DNA of 64,000 nt from Shumkonia mesophila (GCF_026163695.1 NZ_JAOTID010000009.1:62001-126000); one strand, 5' to 3'; positions 39,231-49,360 are shown, counted from the first letter of the stretch. The notes: generated from the letters alone by a model not told the origin. Made by a program: numbers and translations.

Positions 39231-41828
39231 CTATTCCGATGGAAGAGCACCGTCGGGTCGGCTTTCCTCCCTGCCCCCGTCGGTCGCGTCGGCCACCCTT
39301 GGGCGGCCGACTTTATCAGAACGGTCCGGCTCCGGAAACGTCCGGTTGGCCGCCGCCTCGGGCGAAGAGCCGAGCCGGTCGTTCCAGGCCAGGGTCTTGA
39401 ACAGCCCTTGCGTGCCTTGGTTGGCCATGGTCACCCGGTCGCGCCCGAGATTTTTCGACTGGTAGAGCGCCTCGTCGGCGGCCCGCAACAGGGCGCGGGC
39501 GTCCATCCCATGGTCGGGGTAGACGGCGATTCCGACGGAGATCGTCACCGCTTCCAGCGCAAAACCGCGATTGCTCACCGCCAGCCGCTTGGTCCCCTCG
39601 CGCAGGTACTCGGCCCGTTGCACGGCCCCCGCGACGTCGGATTCCGGCAACAGAATGGCAAACTCCTCGCCGCCATGCCGGCAGACGATGTCCGACGCCC
39701 GGCACTGGCGGCAGAAGAAGTCGCCGACCGCCTTCAGCACGACGTCCCCGGCCTCGTGCCCATGGCGGTCATTGAACAGCTTGAAGTGATCGATATCGAT
39801 CATCATGACGGCCAGCGAGCGCCCCTTGCGGCCGGCGACTATCAGTTCACGCTCGAACATCTCGGACATGATCCGCCGGTTGTGAAGCCCGGTGAGCGGA
39901 TCGCGCGTCGCTTGGTCCTGAAGCTGCTGGCGCAAACGCAGCGCCGAAACCGCAAGCCCCAGGTTCTCGCACACCGCCATGGCCAGCGCGGCTTCGTCGC
40001 CGTTGCCCCCCCGGGTCACGGGTTCGCAGGAGACCGGCTGCGGCACCTCCATCGCGTTGCGCAGAACCAGCATTCCCTGGAGTTCGCCATGGGCCATCGA
40101 CGGTACGCAGAGGCCGGTGCCCGCATAGTCCTCGCCGAAGTGCGAACACGAAGAATCGGCATGGTTGCTATCCCAGCGGTGCGAGCAGGCGCGAAGAACG
40201 GCCCCGCAGTGCCGATGGTCGATGGAGGGGGCCATGCGGATGGACTCGGGCCAGACTACCTCCAGGGTCAGGGCGGTTCGCGCCCCGTTCAACGAATAGA
40301 AGCCGCCGGCGCGGCCGGGAAAGAGGTCTCGCACGCATTCCGCCGCCATCTGGAATGCCTCGCGGGGTTCGTGGCACGACTGCAGGCGATCGGCCATGCC
40401 GCGCAGGATGGTGATCTGGCGATTGCGATGCTCCAGCGTTTTCACGGTCGCCAGCAGCTGCCGGTTGGCCGTTTCCAGCTCGGCCTGCACGCTCTGCCGG
40501 TGGGTCACGTCGATGCCGAACCAGAACGAGACGGGACGGCCGTCGGGATCGGCGATCCGGCTTTGGCTCCACGAAACGATCCGTTCGCCGTCCGGATGCC
40601 GGCGGATCGGCGTTTCGAACTGATCCTGATCGCGGCCGTCCCGGCTGCGCGCCTCGAAGATTTCCCACGACTGCGGATAGACGTCGCGCGGCACCACGGA
40701 ATCCGACCATTTGCGGCCCAAAAGTTCGCCGCGCTTGAGGCCGGTCACCTGTTCCGTCGTCGAGTTGCAGAGAACGACGCGCCCGTCGTCGTCGAGGCCG
40801 ACGATCAGGGTGTTGGCGGTTTCCAGCAAGCGGTCGAAGAAATTGCGCGAAGCCTCGAGCCTGGCGCCACGCTCGGCCTCCTGCTGGCGGATGCGACGGG
40901 CGACCATCACCGAAAAGAGCGTCACGATGACGACGACCAGGAAGAAAGCCGCGTGCATGGCCATGGTCGGCGCGAGGGCATCGACGATATCCTGGCGATC
41001 GCCGACGACGCCGACGATCAGGGGGAAATTGGCCAGCGTCCGGAAAACACCGATACCCTCCCCGCCACCCGGACTCGCCGGCAGGGACTGTACGGTCGCC
41101 GCCACGCCCGACTCCGCGTGGCGGCGGAACGCCGGCTCGTGGAAAACCGAAGTTCCCCTGAAACTTCCCGGTTCCGGCATGCGCGAGAGAATGTCGCCTT
41201 TCAGGGTCAGCATGCTGTTGGAACTGCGGCCCTGAGGCAGGATCGACGCCAGGACGACATCGAAGAACGCGGGGGACAGCGAAGCGGCGACGACGCCGGC
41301 GAACGAATCGTCCGCGTTGTGCATCGCTCGCGATACAATGAACAGGGTCGATCCCGTGATCAACTGGGTGGGCCCGGTGAGAAACATCCGGTCCTCGCCG
41401 GAATTGTTCTTGGGTTCGAGGTAATAGTCCCGCCGGCTGGCGTCGTATCCCTCCACCCCGGGCCAGGTGGAGAACCGGATGACACCGGCGGCATCGGCAA
41501 TCCAGATCTGACGAATTTCCGGATAGGGCCGGGCCCGTATGCGGATGAATTCCGCATCGCCGGGTTCGAGTGGCTGTTCGCCCCGCAAGGTGTGCGCGCC
41601 GATGTCGCGCAGCAGGCTGTCCACGTTGCGCAGGCTGCCGTCGATGTGCGCGTCGCCGGTACGCGCCAACTGCTGGAGCAGTTCGACCGTCTGTGTCCGC
41701 ATCCCCTGGTACTGTTCGTAGGTCTGCCAACCGGCCATCGTCGCCGAGACCGCGATGACGAGAAGGCCAAAAAACTCCGCCCTGCCGATGCGCATGAACG
41801 ACGTCACTCTTTTTCTCACATCCGCCAT
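39231..41828 (-). CDS. Membrane diguanylate cyclase with Cache, PAS and GAF-like domains
   Basis: c-di-GMP synthase of about 865 residues. Membrane helix near 15-35; periplasmic double-Cache-type sensor (about 36-300) with AAGVIRFSTWPGVEGYDASRRDY and SLFIVSRAMH-like text; second helix near 310-335; PAS (about 355-475) with LIVGLDDDGRVVLCN; a GAF-like region (about 500-660); and a C-terminal GGDEF domain. The active site is RHGGEEF, with an intact RxxD inhibitory site (RASD) five residues before it. About 40 Pro/Arg-rich residues trail the domain. The start is uncertain: ATGs at 41846, 41828 and 41795 are possible, none with a strong ribosome-binding site. Ligand unknown. Confidence 0.85.
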   Translation of the reverse strand: MADVRKRVTSFMRIGRAEFFGLLVIAVSATMAGWQTYEQYQGMRTQTVELLQQLARTGDAHIDGSLRNVDSLLRDIGAHTLRGEQPLEPGDAEFIRIRARPYPEIRQIWIADAAGVIRFSTWPGVEGYDASRRDYYLEPKNNSGEDRMFLTGPTQLITGSTLFIVSRAMHNADDSFAGVVAASLSPAFFDVVLASILPQGRSSNSMLTLKGDILSRMPEPGSFRGTSVFHEPAFRRHAESGVAATVQSLPASPGGGEGIGVFRTLANFPLIVGVVGDRQDIVDALAPTMAMHAAFFLVVVIVTLFSVMVARRIRQQEAERGARLEASRNFFDRLLETANTLIVGLDDDGRVVLCNSTTEQVTGLKRGELLGRKWSDSVVPRDVYPQSWEIFEARSRDGRDQDQFETPIRRHPDGERIVSWSQSRIADPDGRPVSFWFGIDVTHRQSVQAELETANRQLLATVKTLEHRNRQITILRGMADRLQSCHEPREAFQMAAECVRDLFPGRAGGFYSLNGARTALTLEVVWPESIRMAPSIDHRHCGAVLRACSHRWDSNHADSSCSHFGEDYAGTGLCVPSMAHGELQGMLVLRNAMEVPQPVSCEPVTRGGNGDEAALAMAVCENLGLAVSALRLRQQLQDQATRDPLTGLHNRRIMSEMFERELIVAGRKGRSLAVMMIDIDHFKLFNDRHGHEAGDVVLKAVGDFFCRQCRASDIVCRHGGEEFAILLPESDVAGAVQRAEYLREGTKRLAVSNRGFALEAVTISVGIAVYPDHGMDARALLRAADEALYQSKNLGRDRVTMANQGTQGLFKTLAWNDRLGSSPEAAANRTFPEPDRSDKVGRPRVADATDGGREESRPDGALPSE

Positions 41829-42108
41829 CTCTGGCCGACCAGGCATGGCAGCGTTGCCGTCCTGGCGCTTCTCCCGTTCGGTCGAGGCATTCAATACGTT
41901 CCCCGTTTTCTTGGATCGGCCGGTATCCGTCCGTCCATCCACAGGATACCTACGCCGTGTTTCGGGTTTGTGTCCCAAGCCCGGCATTCGGTTTCAGTTT
42001 GTATCGAGTTGATGACATCCGGGCACAGAAGGCGGGGCGCGTCACGCCGGCCGAAACGTCATTTCGGGGCAGCGGCGGACGTATGGCGGCGATGGGACTT
42101 CGGGACGT

Positions 42109-42687
42109 TCAGGGTGCGTTGCGCGCCGGGCCGTTCCAGCGTGGCGTCACCTCGTGGTCGATGCCCAACTGGTCGAGGATCTTGCCGACGGTGTGGCGGA
42201 CGATATCGGCGACGCTGGCCGGGCGGGTGTAGAACGCCGGCACCGGCGGCAGCAGGACGGCCCCCATGTCGGCGGCGCGCGCCATCAGGTCGATATGCCC
42301 CTTGTGCAGCGGCGTTTCGCGGAAGACCAGGACCAGCGGCCGGCGTTCCTTGAGCGTCACGTCGGCGGCGCGGATCATCAGGTTGCAGGTGAACGAGTTG
42401 GCGATACCCGACAGCGTCTTCACCGAACACGGGGCGACGACCATGCCGCGGGTGGGAAACGAACCGCTGGCTACCGCCGCCGACAGATCCTTGTTGGCGT
42501 GAACCTCGTCGGCCAGACCGCGCACCTCGTCGAGGTCGAAATCGGTCTCCAGCGCCAGGGTCTGGGCGCCCCACTCGCTGAGGATCAGGTGGGCGGGCTG
42601 GCCCAAGGCCCGAAGAGCGCGCAACAGTTCCACGCCGTAGATGACGCCGGTGGCGCCCGTGATGCCGACCAGAACCGGTGCCGTCAT
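42109..42687 (-). CDS. ubiX: Flavin prenyltransferase (UbiX/Pad1 family)
   Basis: Cytoplasmic enzyme of 192 residues that prenylates FMN to make prenylated FMN, the cofactor of UbiD-type decarboxylases. The N-terminal VGITGATGVIYGVELLRAL binds FMN phosphate; MVVAPCSVKTLSGIANSF and VLVFRETPLHKGHIDLM are strong UbiX signatures, and LLPPVPAFYTRPASVADIV is the usual C-terminal block. GGAGGGA precedes the ATG. No ubiD-like decarboxylase gene is in the window, so whether it serves ubiquinone synthesis or another decarboxylase is undecided. It is flanked by unrelated signalling genes and is probably monocistronic. Confidence 0.93.
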   Translation of the reverse strand: MTAPVLVGITGATGVIYGVELLRALRALGQPAHLILSEWGAQTLALETDFDLDEVRGLADEVHANKDLSAAVASGSFPTRGMVVAPCSVKTLSGIANSFTCNLMIRAADVTLKERRPLVLVFRETPLHKGHIDLMARAADMGAVLLPPVPAFYTRPASVADIVRHTVGKILDQLGIDHEVTPRWNGPARNAP

Positions 42688-43007
42688 GCCAAATCCCTCC
42701 CCGCACGGCTTCGCCGCAGCCAGGAATTGACTAAGCATACGGCGGGCCGCGCCGCAAGAGCGTGTCGCAAAGGCCAGGCCGCGGAGCCATACGTGCGGAC
42801 GATCCGCTGAGAGGGGATGAATTTGAGCATGGTTTTGGCCCCCTGTTACGCTAGACTCACCCGCCGTGGAGCACCGGGACGCTCTATTCTTTTGTTTCGT
42901 GATGCGCCCGCCCGTTTGCAACAATAGCAAGCAGAGCCGTCGCGGGCCCGTCGCGTTCAAAAAGTCCGGCGTGCCGGAAATCGGATGGCGTGTGGAGAAG
43001 GGGCAAC
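42688..43007. other. Divergent intergenic region between ubiX and the two-component genes
   Basis: 320 bases without a supported gene, RNA or notable inverted repeat. It should hold the promoters of ubiX and of the response regulator operon; none was assigned with confidence. Confidence 0.6.
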
Positions 43008-43676
43008 ATGCGTATCCTGGTGGTCGAGGACGCCGCGGATCTGGCCGAGGCGATCGTCCTTCGCTTCCGGCGCTCGGGGCACGCCCTTGACCGGGCGGCC
43101 TCCGGCGAGGAGGCCATCGAGTTTCTGGAAGGCAATACCTACGATCTGGTCATCCTCGACATCATGCTGCCGGGCATGGACGGCTACGCGGTATTGCGGG
43201 CGCTCCGGCTGCGCCACGACACCACCCCGGTCCTCGTGCTGACGGCGCGCGCCGAGATCGACGACCGGGTGTCGGCGCTTGACATCGGCGCCGACGACTA
43301 TGTGACGAAACCCTTCGACTTCCGGGAGTTGGAGGCCCGCGCGCGCGCGCTCCTGCGCCGGCGTCAAGGCATCGCCTCGGGCGTCACCGAACATGGCAAC
43401 TTGACCTTCGACCGGTCGAGCCGGCGCGTCACCGTCGGCGGAGACCCGATCGTCCTTCCCAACCGCGAGTTCCGCATCCTCGAGATCTTTTTGGGCAATC
43501 TCGGCCGGGTGATCACCAAAGACGACATCACCGACCAGCTCTATGGCTTCGACGATGCGCCCGGGCCCAACGCCATCGAGCTTTACATCGCGCGCCTGCG
43601 CAAAAAGTTGAAAGGGTCGTCCGTCACCATCCGGACGCTGCGCGGAATAGGCTATGTCGCCGACCTGGAAGGTTAA
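43008..43676 (+). CDS. OmpR/TctD-type response regulator
   Basis: DNA-binding regulator of 222 residues. The receiver has the acidic pair Glu7-Asp8, phospho-acceptor Asp51 in LVILDIMLPGMDGY, and Lys101 in VTKPFDF. The C-terminal winged helix carries LPNREFRILEIFLGNLGRVITKDDI and AIELYIARLRKKL. The sequence is closest in style to TctD/QseB-like regulators. The ATG at 43008 has AAGGGG upstream. It overlaps the kinase gene by 23 bases and starts a three-gene operon with a periplasmic binding protein. Target genes are unknown; the operon itself or a distant carboxylate or metal transporter are candidates. Confidence 0.9.
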   Translation: MRILVVEDAADLAEAIVLRFRRSGHALDRAASGEEAIEFLEGNTYDLVILDIMLPGMDGYAVLRALRLRHDTTPVLVLTARAEIDDRVSALDIGADDYVTKPFDFRELEARARALLRRRQGIASGVTEHGNLTFDRSSRRVTVGGDPIVLPNREFRILEIFLGNLGRVITKDDITDQLYGFDDAPGPNAIELYIARLRKKLKGSSVTIRTLRGIGYVADLEG

Positions 43677-45063
43677 AACCGATTACTCGCTGCGGCGGCG
43701 CCTGTTCACCGTCATCGGCATGGTCTTCCTGTTGACCACGGCTTTGCTGCTGCTGGCCGCGGCCGAGTACGGCAACCGCGCCGCCGACCGGGCCTATGAC
43801 CGACTGTTGACCGCCTCGGCGCTGGCCATCGCCGACCAGATTTACGTCGTCGACGACCGCCTGGAGGTCGACCTGCCCAACTCGGCGCTTGAAATGCTCT
43901 CGCTGGCCCGGCGCGACCGCATTTTCTATCGGGTCATCTCGCCGGCCGGAGAGACCGTCACCGGTTACGACGGGCTGCCGCTGCCGAGCCCGCCCATCAC
44001 GGCCACGACGCCCCGCTTCTTCAACGCCGTCTATGCCGGCGAGGACTTGCGCTTCGTCGTGCTGGGCCGACTGCTGGCCGAACCGCGTATGCAGGGTTGG
44101 GCCGTCGTCCAGGTCGGCCAGTCCGGTGTGGAGCGGGCCGAGTTGGCCCGCGACATCACGGTCAACGCGCTGGTCCTCATCCTGATCCTGATGGCGATGA
44201 TCCTGTTGTTCGTGTGGATCGGCATCAACGTGGCGCTGCGACCGCTGGCCGCCATCGAGCGCAATCTGCGCCACCGGGCGCCGACCGACTTGAAGCCGCT
44301 GGAAATGTCGGTGCCGCGCGAGGTGCGCCACCTGGTGGTTGCCATCAACCACTTCCTCGATCGCCTGCGGGCCAGCGTCGAGACCATGCAGACTTTCATC
44401 GCCGACTCCGCCCACCAGATCCGCACCCCGCTGGCCAGCTTGCGGGCCCAGATGGAGTTGGCGGCCGACGAGCCCGACCCGGACGCCCGCCGACGGTTTC
44501 TCGACAAGGCGCGGCGCAACGCCGCCCTGACCACCCGGCTGACCGGGCAACTGCTCAGCCACGCCACCGTCACCCACCGGACCGACACCATCCCCTTCGT
44601 GCGCGTCGAGATCCGCGACGTCGTACAGCGGGTCCTGTCCGATGCCGCCTTCGCCGCCGAGGAGCGCGGAATCGAACTGGTGGTGGACGATTCGGGCGGC
44701 GACACGCACGGTCTCGGCGACCCCGTCGCCCTGCGCGAAGCCGTGCGCAACCTCGTCGACAACGCCATCAAATACGGCCCCGCCGACGCCACCGTCGAGG
44801 TCGCCATCGCCACCGATCCGGCGGACGGCAACGTCATCCTGGAAATCCGCGACCGCGGCCCCGGCATTCCCGAAGCCGAAAAGAGCCGGGCCTTCGAGCG
44901 CTTCCACCGCGCCGGGCGAACCGACGACACGGGGTCCGGCCTGGGTCTCGCCATTGTCCAGCGCGTTGCCGAGCGCCATGGCAGCGTCGCCTTGATCGAC
45001 CGCCCCGGCGGCGGCCTGATTGCCCGCCTCACCATCCGGTCTGCAACGGAGCCCGTGCCATGA
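43654..45063 (+). CDS. TctE-type sensor histidine kinase
   Basis: Membrane kinase of 469 residues. First helix about 18-38; periplasmic 2CSK_N-type domain (about 40-165) with SALAIADQIYVVDDRLEVDLP; second helix about 170-190; a HAMP-like linker; HisKA with SAHQIRTPLASLRAQMEL; and HATPase_c with the N box (EAVRNLVDNAIKYG), DRGPGIP and GSGLGLAIVQRVAERHG. In TctE-family systems the periplasmic domain works with a solute-binding protein. The next gene, which overlaps this stop codon by ATGA, encodes exactly such a protein. The start overlaps the regulator gene, so all three are translationally coupled. Confidence 0.9.
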   Translation: MSPTWKVKTDYSLRRRLFTVIGMVFLLTTALLLLAAAEYGNRAADRAYDRLLTASALAIADQIYVVDDRLEVDLPNSALEMLSLARRDRIFYRVISPAGETVTGYDGLPLPSPPITATTPRFFNAVYAGEDLRFVVLGRLLAEPRMQGWAVVQVGQSGVERAELARDITVNALVLILILMAMILLFVWIGINVALRPLAAIERNLRHRAPTDLKPLEMSVPREVRHLVVAINHFLDRLRASVETMQTFIADSAHQIRTPLASLRAQMELAADEPDPDARRRFLDKARRNAALTTRLTGQLLSHATVTHRTDTIPFVRVEIRDVVQRVLSDAAFAAEERGIELVVDDSGGDTHGLGDPVALREAVRNLVDNAIKYGPADATVEVAIATDPADGNVILEIRDRGPGIPEAEKSRAFERFHRAGRTDDTGSGLGLAIVQRVAERHGSVALIDRPGGGLIARLTIRSATEPVP

Positions 45064-46148
45064 AGGTCTTCCGCATCGCCGCCTGCACGCTGGCCATGGT
45101 ATCGGCCCTGGCCGCCGCCAATGCCGCCGAACGCACCACCTTTGGAACCACGGGCCGGGAGACCGGGCATCTCGTGCTGTTCGGCGCCACCGATTTGGCC
45201 GCCATGCAGGCGGTCATCGAACATTTCCATGGGCTCCGGCCCGACCTTGCCATCGACTATTTCGACGGACATACCGCCGAGGTCTACGACGCGGTGTTGA
45301 AGGAGGCCGACTGGAACGGCATGCGCCCCGACATCGTCATCAGCTCGGCCATGGACCTGCAGGTCAAGCTGGTCAACGACGGCTTCGCCCAACCCCACGA
45401 GTCGGCCGAGACGGAGCGGTTGCCGGATTGGGCCAATTGGCGCAACGAGGCGTTCGGCTTCACCTTCGAACCCGTGGTGATGGTCTACAATCCCCTCACC
45501 CTGCCGCCCGAGGACGTGCCGTCCACCCGCTTCGACCTGGTGCGCCTGCTGCGCGAGAAGTCCGATTTCTACCAGGGCCGCATCGCCACCTACGACATCG
45601 CGCAAAGCGGCGTCGGCTATCTGTTGGCCACCCAGGACGCCCGCCAGGCCCACACCTTTGGCCGCCTGATCGAAAGCTTCGGGCGCAATGCCGTGCGTCT
45701 GGCCTGCTGCACCGTGGACGTCCTGGAGGCCATCGAGGACGGTCGCGTGCTGATCGGCTACAACATGCTCGGCTCGTACACCCGCCAGCGCATCGCCCAC
45801 GGCTCGTCGCTGGTGACGGTACTGCCCAAGGACTACACGATGGTCGTGTCGCGCATCGCGTTCATCCACCGGCAATCTGCCAATGCCGCCACCGCCCGCG
45901 CCTTTCTCGATTATCTGCTGTCGCGCGCCGGCCAGGAGGTGCTGGCCAGGGAATCCAGTCTCTATGCCATCCATCCCGATCTCACGGGTCCGGGGACAGC
46001 GGAGGGATTGCACAAAGAGGTCGAGGGCCCGTTGCGGCCGATCAGCCTGAGCCCTGGCTTGTTGGCCTATCTCGACCGCATGAAGCAGGAGCGTTTCCTC
46101 GCCGACTGGCGCACCGCCATGGGCAGCAACCGGGTCGGTGCCGATTGA
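45060..46148 (+). CDS. Periplasmic substrate-binding protein coupled to the TctDE-like system
   Basis: Secreted protein of 362 residues. A signal peptide (MKVFRIAACTLAMVSALAAA, cleavage after NAA) leads to a type II periplasmic-binding fold of the iron(III)/PgtC-like class. The start LVLFGATDLAAMQAVIEHF and the hinge region GYLLATQDARQAHTFGRLI are typical. No permease or ATPase gene follows, so this is probably a sensory partner rather than a transport component. That would parallel PgtC in the Salmonella phosphoglycerate system, an inference from architecture. Two adjacent cysteines (RLACCTVD, mid-protein) are notable. The ligand cannot be assigned. It ends 12 bases from the converging PrpD-family gene. 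Confidence 0.82.
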   Translation: MKVFRIAACTLAMVSALAAANAAERTTFGTTGRETGHLVLFGATDLAAMQAVIEHFHGLRPDLAIDYFDGHTAEVYDAVLKEADWNGMRPDIVISSAMDLQVKLVNDGFAQPHESAETERLPDWANWRNEAFGFTFEPVVMVYNPLTLPPEDVPSTRFDLVRLLREKSDFYQGRIATYDIAQSGVGYLLATQDARQAHTFGRLIESFGRNAVRLACCTVDVLEAIEDGRVLIGYNMLGSYTRQRIAHGSSLVTVLPKDYTMVVSRIAFIHRQSANAATARAFLDYLLSRAGQEVLARESSLYAIHPDLTGPGTAEGLHKEVEGPLRPISLSPGLLAYLDRMKQERFLADWRTAMGSNRVGAD

Positions 46149-46160
46149 CGGGCCCCGCCG

Positions 46161-47681
46161 TCAGCCGGCGGCGGGCCAGTCGAAGATCCCGTTGGTTTCC
46201 CCGACCGCCGGCACGGTCCCACCGGCGACGCCGGGGTTGAGCCCCCTCACCTCCTCGGGAGTGAGCCCCGCCAGGCGACCCGCCAGGTCGATGAAACGGT
46301 CGCGTTCCTGCGGCCCGACCAGCGGCAGGGCCAAGCGGTCGAACTTGCCGACGTAGTCGTCCCACCACCACGGCGAGGCGCCGTTGGGATGAGCGTCGGC
46401 GGCCGCCTTCTCGCCGGAAACGACGGAGCCGTCGTCGAGCACGATCTCCAGCCGGCCGCCGAAGGCCCGGCGCCCCGGATCGGGATCGTGGTAGCGCCGC
46501 GTCCAGTCGAGGTCCTCGACCGTGCGTACCTTGCGCCACAGCGCCACCGTCGAGGGGCGGTGCGCCCGCTCGGGGGCGTAGCTTCGCTCGTGGTGCCAGG
46601 CGCCGTCTTCCAGGGCCACCGCCAGGATGTACATGATGGAATGGTCGAGCGTCTCGCGGCTGGCGTCGGGATCGGCCTTCTGCGGATCGTTGGAGCCGCT
46701 GCCGATCACCGAGTGGGTGTGATGGCTGGTGTGCAGCACGACCTCGCGTACCCGCGCGAGGTCGACCTGGCCGCTCATCTCGATGGCCAGGTCGATGATG
46801 GCCTGGGCCTGGTACTCCGCCGAATGGGCCCGGCCATAGGTTTCCAGGATGCCGCGCGGCGCCTCGCCGGGAGCCGGCAGGCGCACGGTGTAGTGGGCGT
46901 CGGGGCCGTCCAGCATCCAGGCGATGACCGAGTCCTCGCCCTCGTAAATGGGCGACGGCGCGGTGCCGCCGCGCATCGCCCGATCCACCGCCTCGACGGC
47001 CAGCTTGCCGGCGTGGGCCGGCGCCGAGGCCTTCCACGAACTGATCTCGCCCTTGCGCGACTGTCGGGTCGAAAAGGCCAGATGGACCGCCTGGTTGACC
47101 GCCTGATAGATCACCGTGGCCGGCAGCCCGAGCAGGGCGCCGATGCCGGCCACCGCGGCCGGCGCCACGTGTGCTACGTGGTCGACGCGGTACCTGTGCA
47201 GGCAGATCGACTTGGCCAGCGCCACATGCACTTCGTAGGCGACCAGGATGCCGCGCAAAAGGTCCGCGCCTGTCCGTCCGCACTGCTGGGCGACGGCGAT
47301 CAGCGGCGGGATGGTGTCGCCGGGATGGGCATAGTCGGCGGCAAGGAAGGTGTCGTGAAAGTCGAGCTCGCGCACCGCGGTGGCGTTGGCCCAGGCCGCC
47401 CAGGCGCAATCGACCGTGGTTTTGCCCGACAGGCCGATCAAGGTGGCGCCGCCCGGCCGCAGGTGAGCGAGGGCCTGGGCGCGGGCACAGGCGACCGGCG
47501 GGCGCGCGAGGGCGGCCAGGGCGACGGCGGCGTTATCGACGATCCGGCAACAGGCGATCTCGGACGCCGCGGCGTCGAAGGGCTGCCGGCCGGCGGCGAA
47601 CTCGGCGATCTTCCAAGCCAGTTGGTCCTCGCGCGGCAGATGGGCCGCCGACGAACTGACACGTACCACGTATTCCAGCAT
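46161..47681 (-). CDS. MmgE/PrpD family dehydratase-like protein
   Basis: Cytoplasmic protein of 506 residues in the MmgE/PrpD family, which includes 2-methylcitrate dehydratase and related lyases or epimerases. Family blocks are RELDFHDTFLAADYAHPGDTI, GILVAYEVHVALAKS, FSTRQSRKGEISSWKAS and IEMSGQVDLARVREVV. GGAGAAG precedes the ATG at 47681. No prpB or prpC (methylcitrate cycle) genes are nearby. It follows the hydrolase gene and the liv transporter on the same strand, with gaps of about 114 and 11 bases, so it more likely acts on the imported compound than in propionate breakdown. The substrate is unknown. Confidence 0.82.
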   Translation of the reverse strand: MLEYVVRVSSSAAHLPREDQLAWKIAEFAAGRQPFDAAASEIACCRIVDNAAVALAALARPPVACARAQALAHLRPGGATLIGLSGKTTVDCAWAAWANATAVRELDFHDTFLAADYAHPGDTIPPLIAVAQQCGRTGADLLRGILVAYEVHVALAKSICLHRYRVDHVAHVAPAAVAGIGALLGLPATVIYQAVNQAVHLAFSTRQSRKGEISSWKASAPAHAGKLAVEAVDRAMRGGTAPSPIYEGEDSVIAWMLDGPDAHYTVRLPAPGEAPRGILETYGRAHSAEYQAQAIIDLAIEMSGQVDLARVREVVLHTSHHTHSVIGSGSNDPQKADPDASRETLDHSIMYILAVALEDGAWHHERSYAPERAHRPSTVALWRKVRTVEDLDWTRRYHDPDPGRRAFGGRLEIVLDDGSVVSGEKAAADAHPNGASPWWWDDYVGKFDRLALPLVGPQERDRFIDLAGRLAGLTPEEVRGLNPGVAGGTVPAVGETNGIFDWPAAG

Positions 47682-47795
47682 CGCACTTCTCCGGTTCCGC
47701 CTTCTGGCGTTTCGGCGAGGATACTCCGGGAGAGGGATTCGTCCAGCGATTCGTCGGCGTCCCCGCCGATCGTTTCGCAACGCGAGGGCGGCCAC

Positions 47796-48638
47796 TCAGA
47801 CGAGGGCGAGGGCGCGACGGAACAGATCGGTCGCCGGATCGGCCAGGGCCTCCACCGCCGACAGGTGATGCCGCCCGGGAAGCGTCAGGCGTTCCACCGC
47901 CACCCCCTTCGCCCGCCATGCGGCGGCCATGGTGTCGGATTGACCGTGGAAACCCTCGCTCTCCAGGCCGCCGACGGCCAGCAGCAGCGGGCTTTCCGGC
48001 GCCGCCGGATCGAGAAAAAGCGGGCTCAGGCGCCCGGCCGTCGCGGCATCCATCCCCACCTTGTCGTTGATGGTGGTCTGAACGAGCGGGCCCAGGTCGA
48101 AAAGGCCGCTGATGGCGACGCCGCTTTTGATCAGCCGGCGCGGCGCCTTGGCGTCGAGCCCCGGCCAGTCGGTGGCCATCAGCATGCCGACCAGATGACC
48201 GCCGGCCGAATGGCCGGAAACCTGGATGCGCTGGGCGTCGCCCCCGTGCTCGGCGGCATGCCGCCACAGCCACAGAAGCGCGCGGCGCATCTGCTCGACG
48301 ATGGCCTCGATCGTCGCCGCCGGACACAGCGCGTAGTTGACGACGGCCACCGTCACCCCGGCCTCGACGAAGGCCTCGGCGATAAAACTGGAATCGGCCT
48401 TGTCCAGCGCCTGCCAATAGCCGCCGTGAATGAACAGGTGAACAGGCGCGCCACGCACGCCGGCGGGAAACAGATCCAGCGTCTCGGCCGCCGACGGCCC
48501 GTAGGCGACGTCGAAAATGCCGCCCGTCCGTTTCCGGAAAGCCTCGGAGCGGGCCTTCCACGCCGCGAAAATGGCCGGATGCTCCGGGATCGCCGCCCTG
48601 ACGTTATAGTGCCGCTCGAAGGTCGGATCGAGGACCAT
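47796..48638 (-). CDS. Alpha/beta hydrolase, arylformamidase-like
   Basis: Cytoplasmic esterase/amidase of 280 residues. The oxyanion-hole motif HGGYW and the nucleophile elbow GHSAGGHL place it with kynurenine-formamidase-like and carboxylesterase-type hydrolases. The remaining triad residues are probably the Asp near GFHGQSD and His in PGRHHLSAVE. A start segment, LDPTFERHYNVRAAIPEHPAIFAAW, is common in this subgroup. It begins 11 bases after livF, indicating an operon with the amino-acid/amide transporter. No kynureninase or tryptophan dioxygenase gene is adjacent, so formylkynurenine as substrate is only one possibility. Confidence 0.82.
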   Translation of the reverse strand: MVLDPTFERHYNVRAAIPEHPAIFAAWKARSEAFRKRTGGIFDVAYGPSAAETLDLFPAGVRGAPVHLFIHGGYWQALDKADSSFIAEAFVEAGVTVAVVNYALCPAATIEAIVEQMRRALLWLWRHAAEHGGDAQRIQVSGHSAGGHLVGMLMATDWPGLDAKAPRRLIKSGVAISGLFDLGPLVQTTINDKVGMDAATAGRLSPLFLDPAAPESPLLLAVGGLESEGFHGQSDTMAAAWRAKGVAVERLTLPGRHHLSAVEALADPATDLFRRALALV

Positions 48639-48649
48639 GGCCGGCCCCG

Positions 48650-49359
<710 letters not shown>

Positions 49360-49360
<1 letters not shown>

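Noticed and set aside
38964-42353. Plus-strand open frame of 1129 codons
   Set aside because: It lies opposite the REC-PAS kinase, the diguanylate cyclase and ubiX, which all have clear conserved motifs. Its composition (His/Arg/Gly/Ala rich, no domain) is that of a high-G+C antisense shadow.
44097-45059. In-frame extension upstream of the periplasmic binding protein
   Set aside because: This part is another-frame shadow of the kinase gene. The ATG at 45060 gives a good signal peptide and the ATGA overlap with the kinase stop.
46161-47681. 2-methylcitrate dehydratase (prpD) of the methylcitrate cycle
   Set aside because: Family membership is clear, but no prpB, prpC or acnM-like gene is nearby and the gene is in a liv-hydrolase operon, so the specific name was not used.
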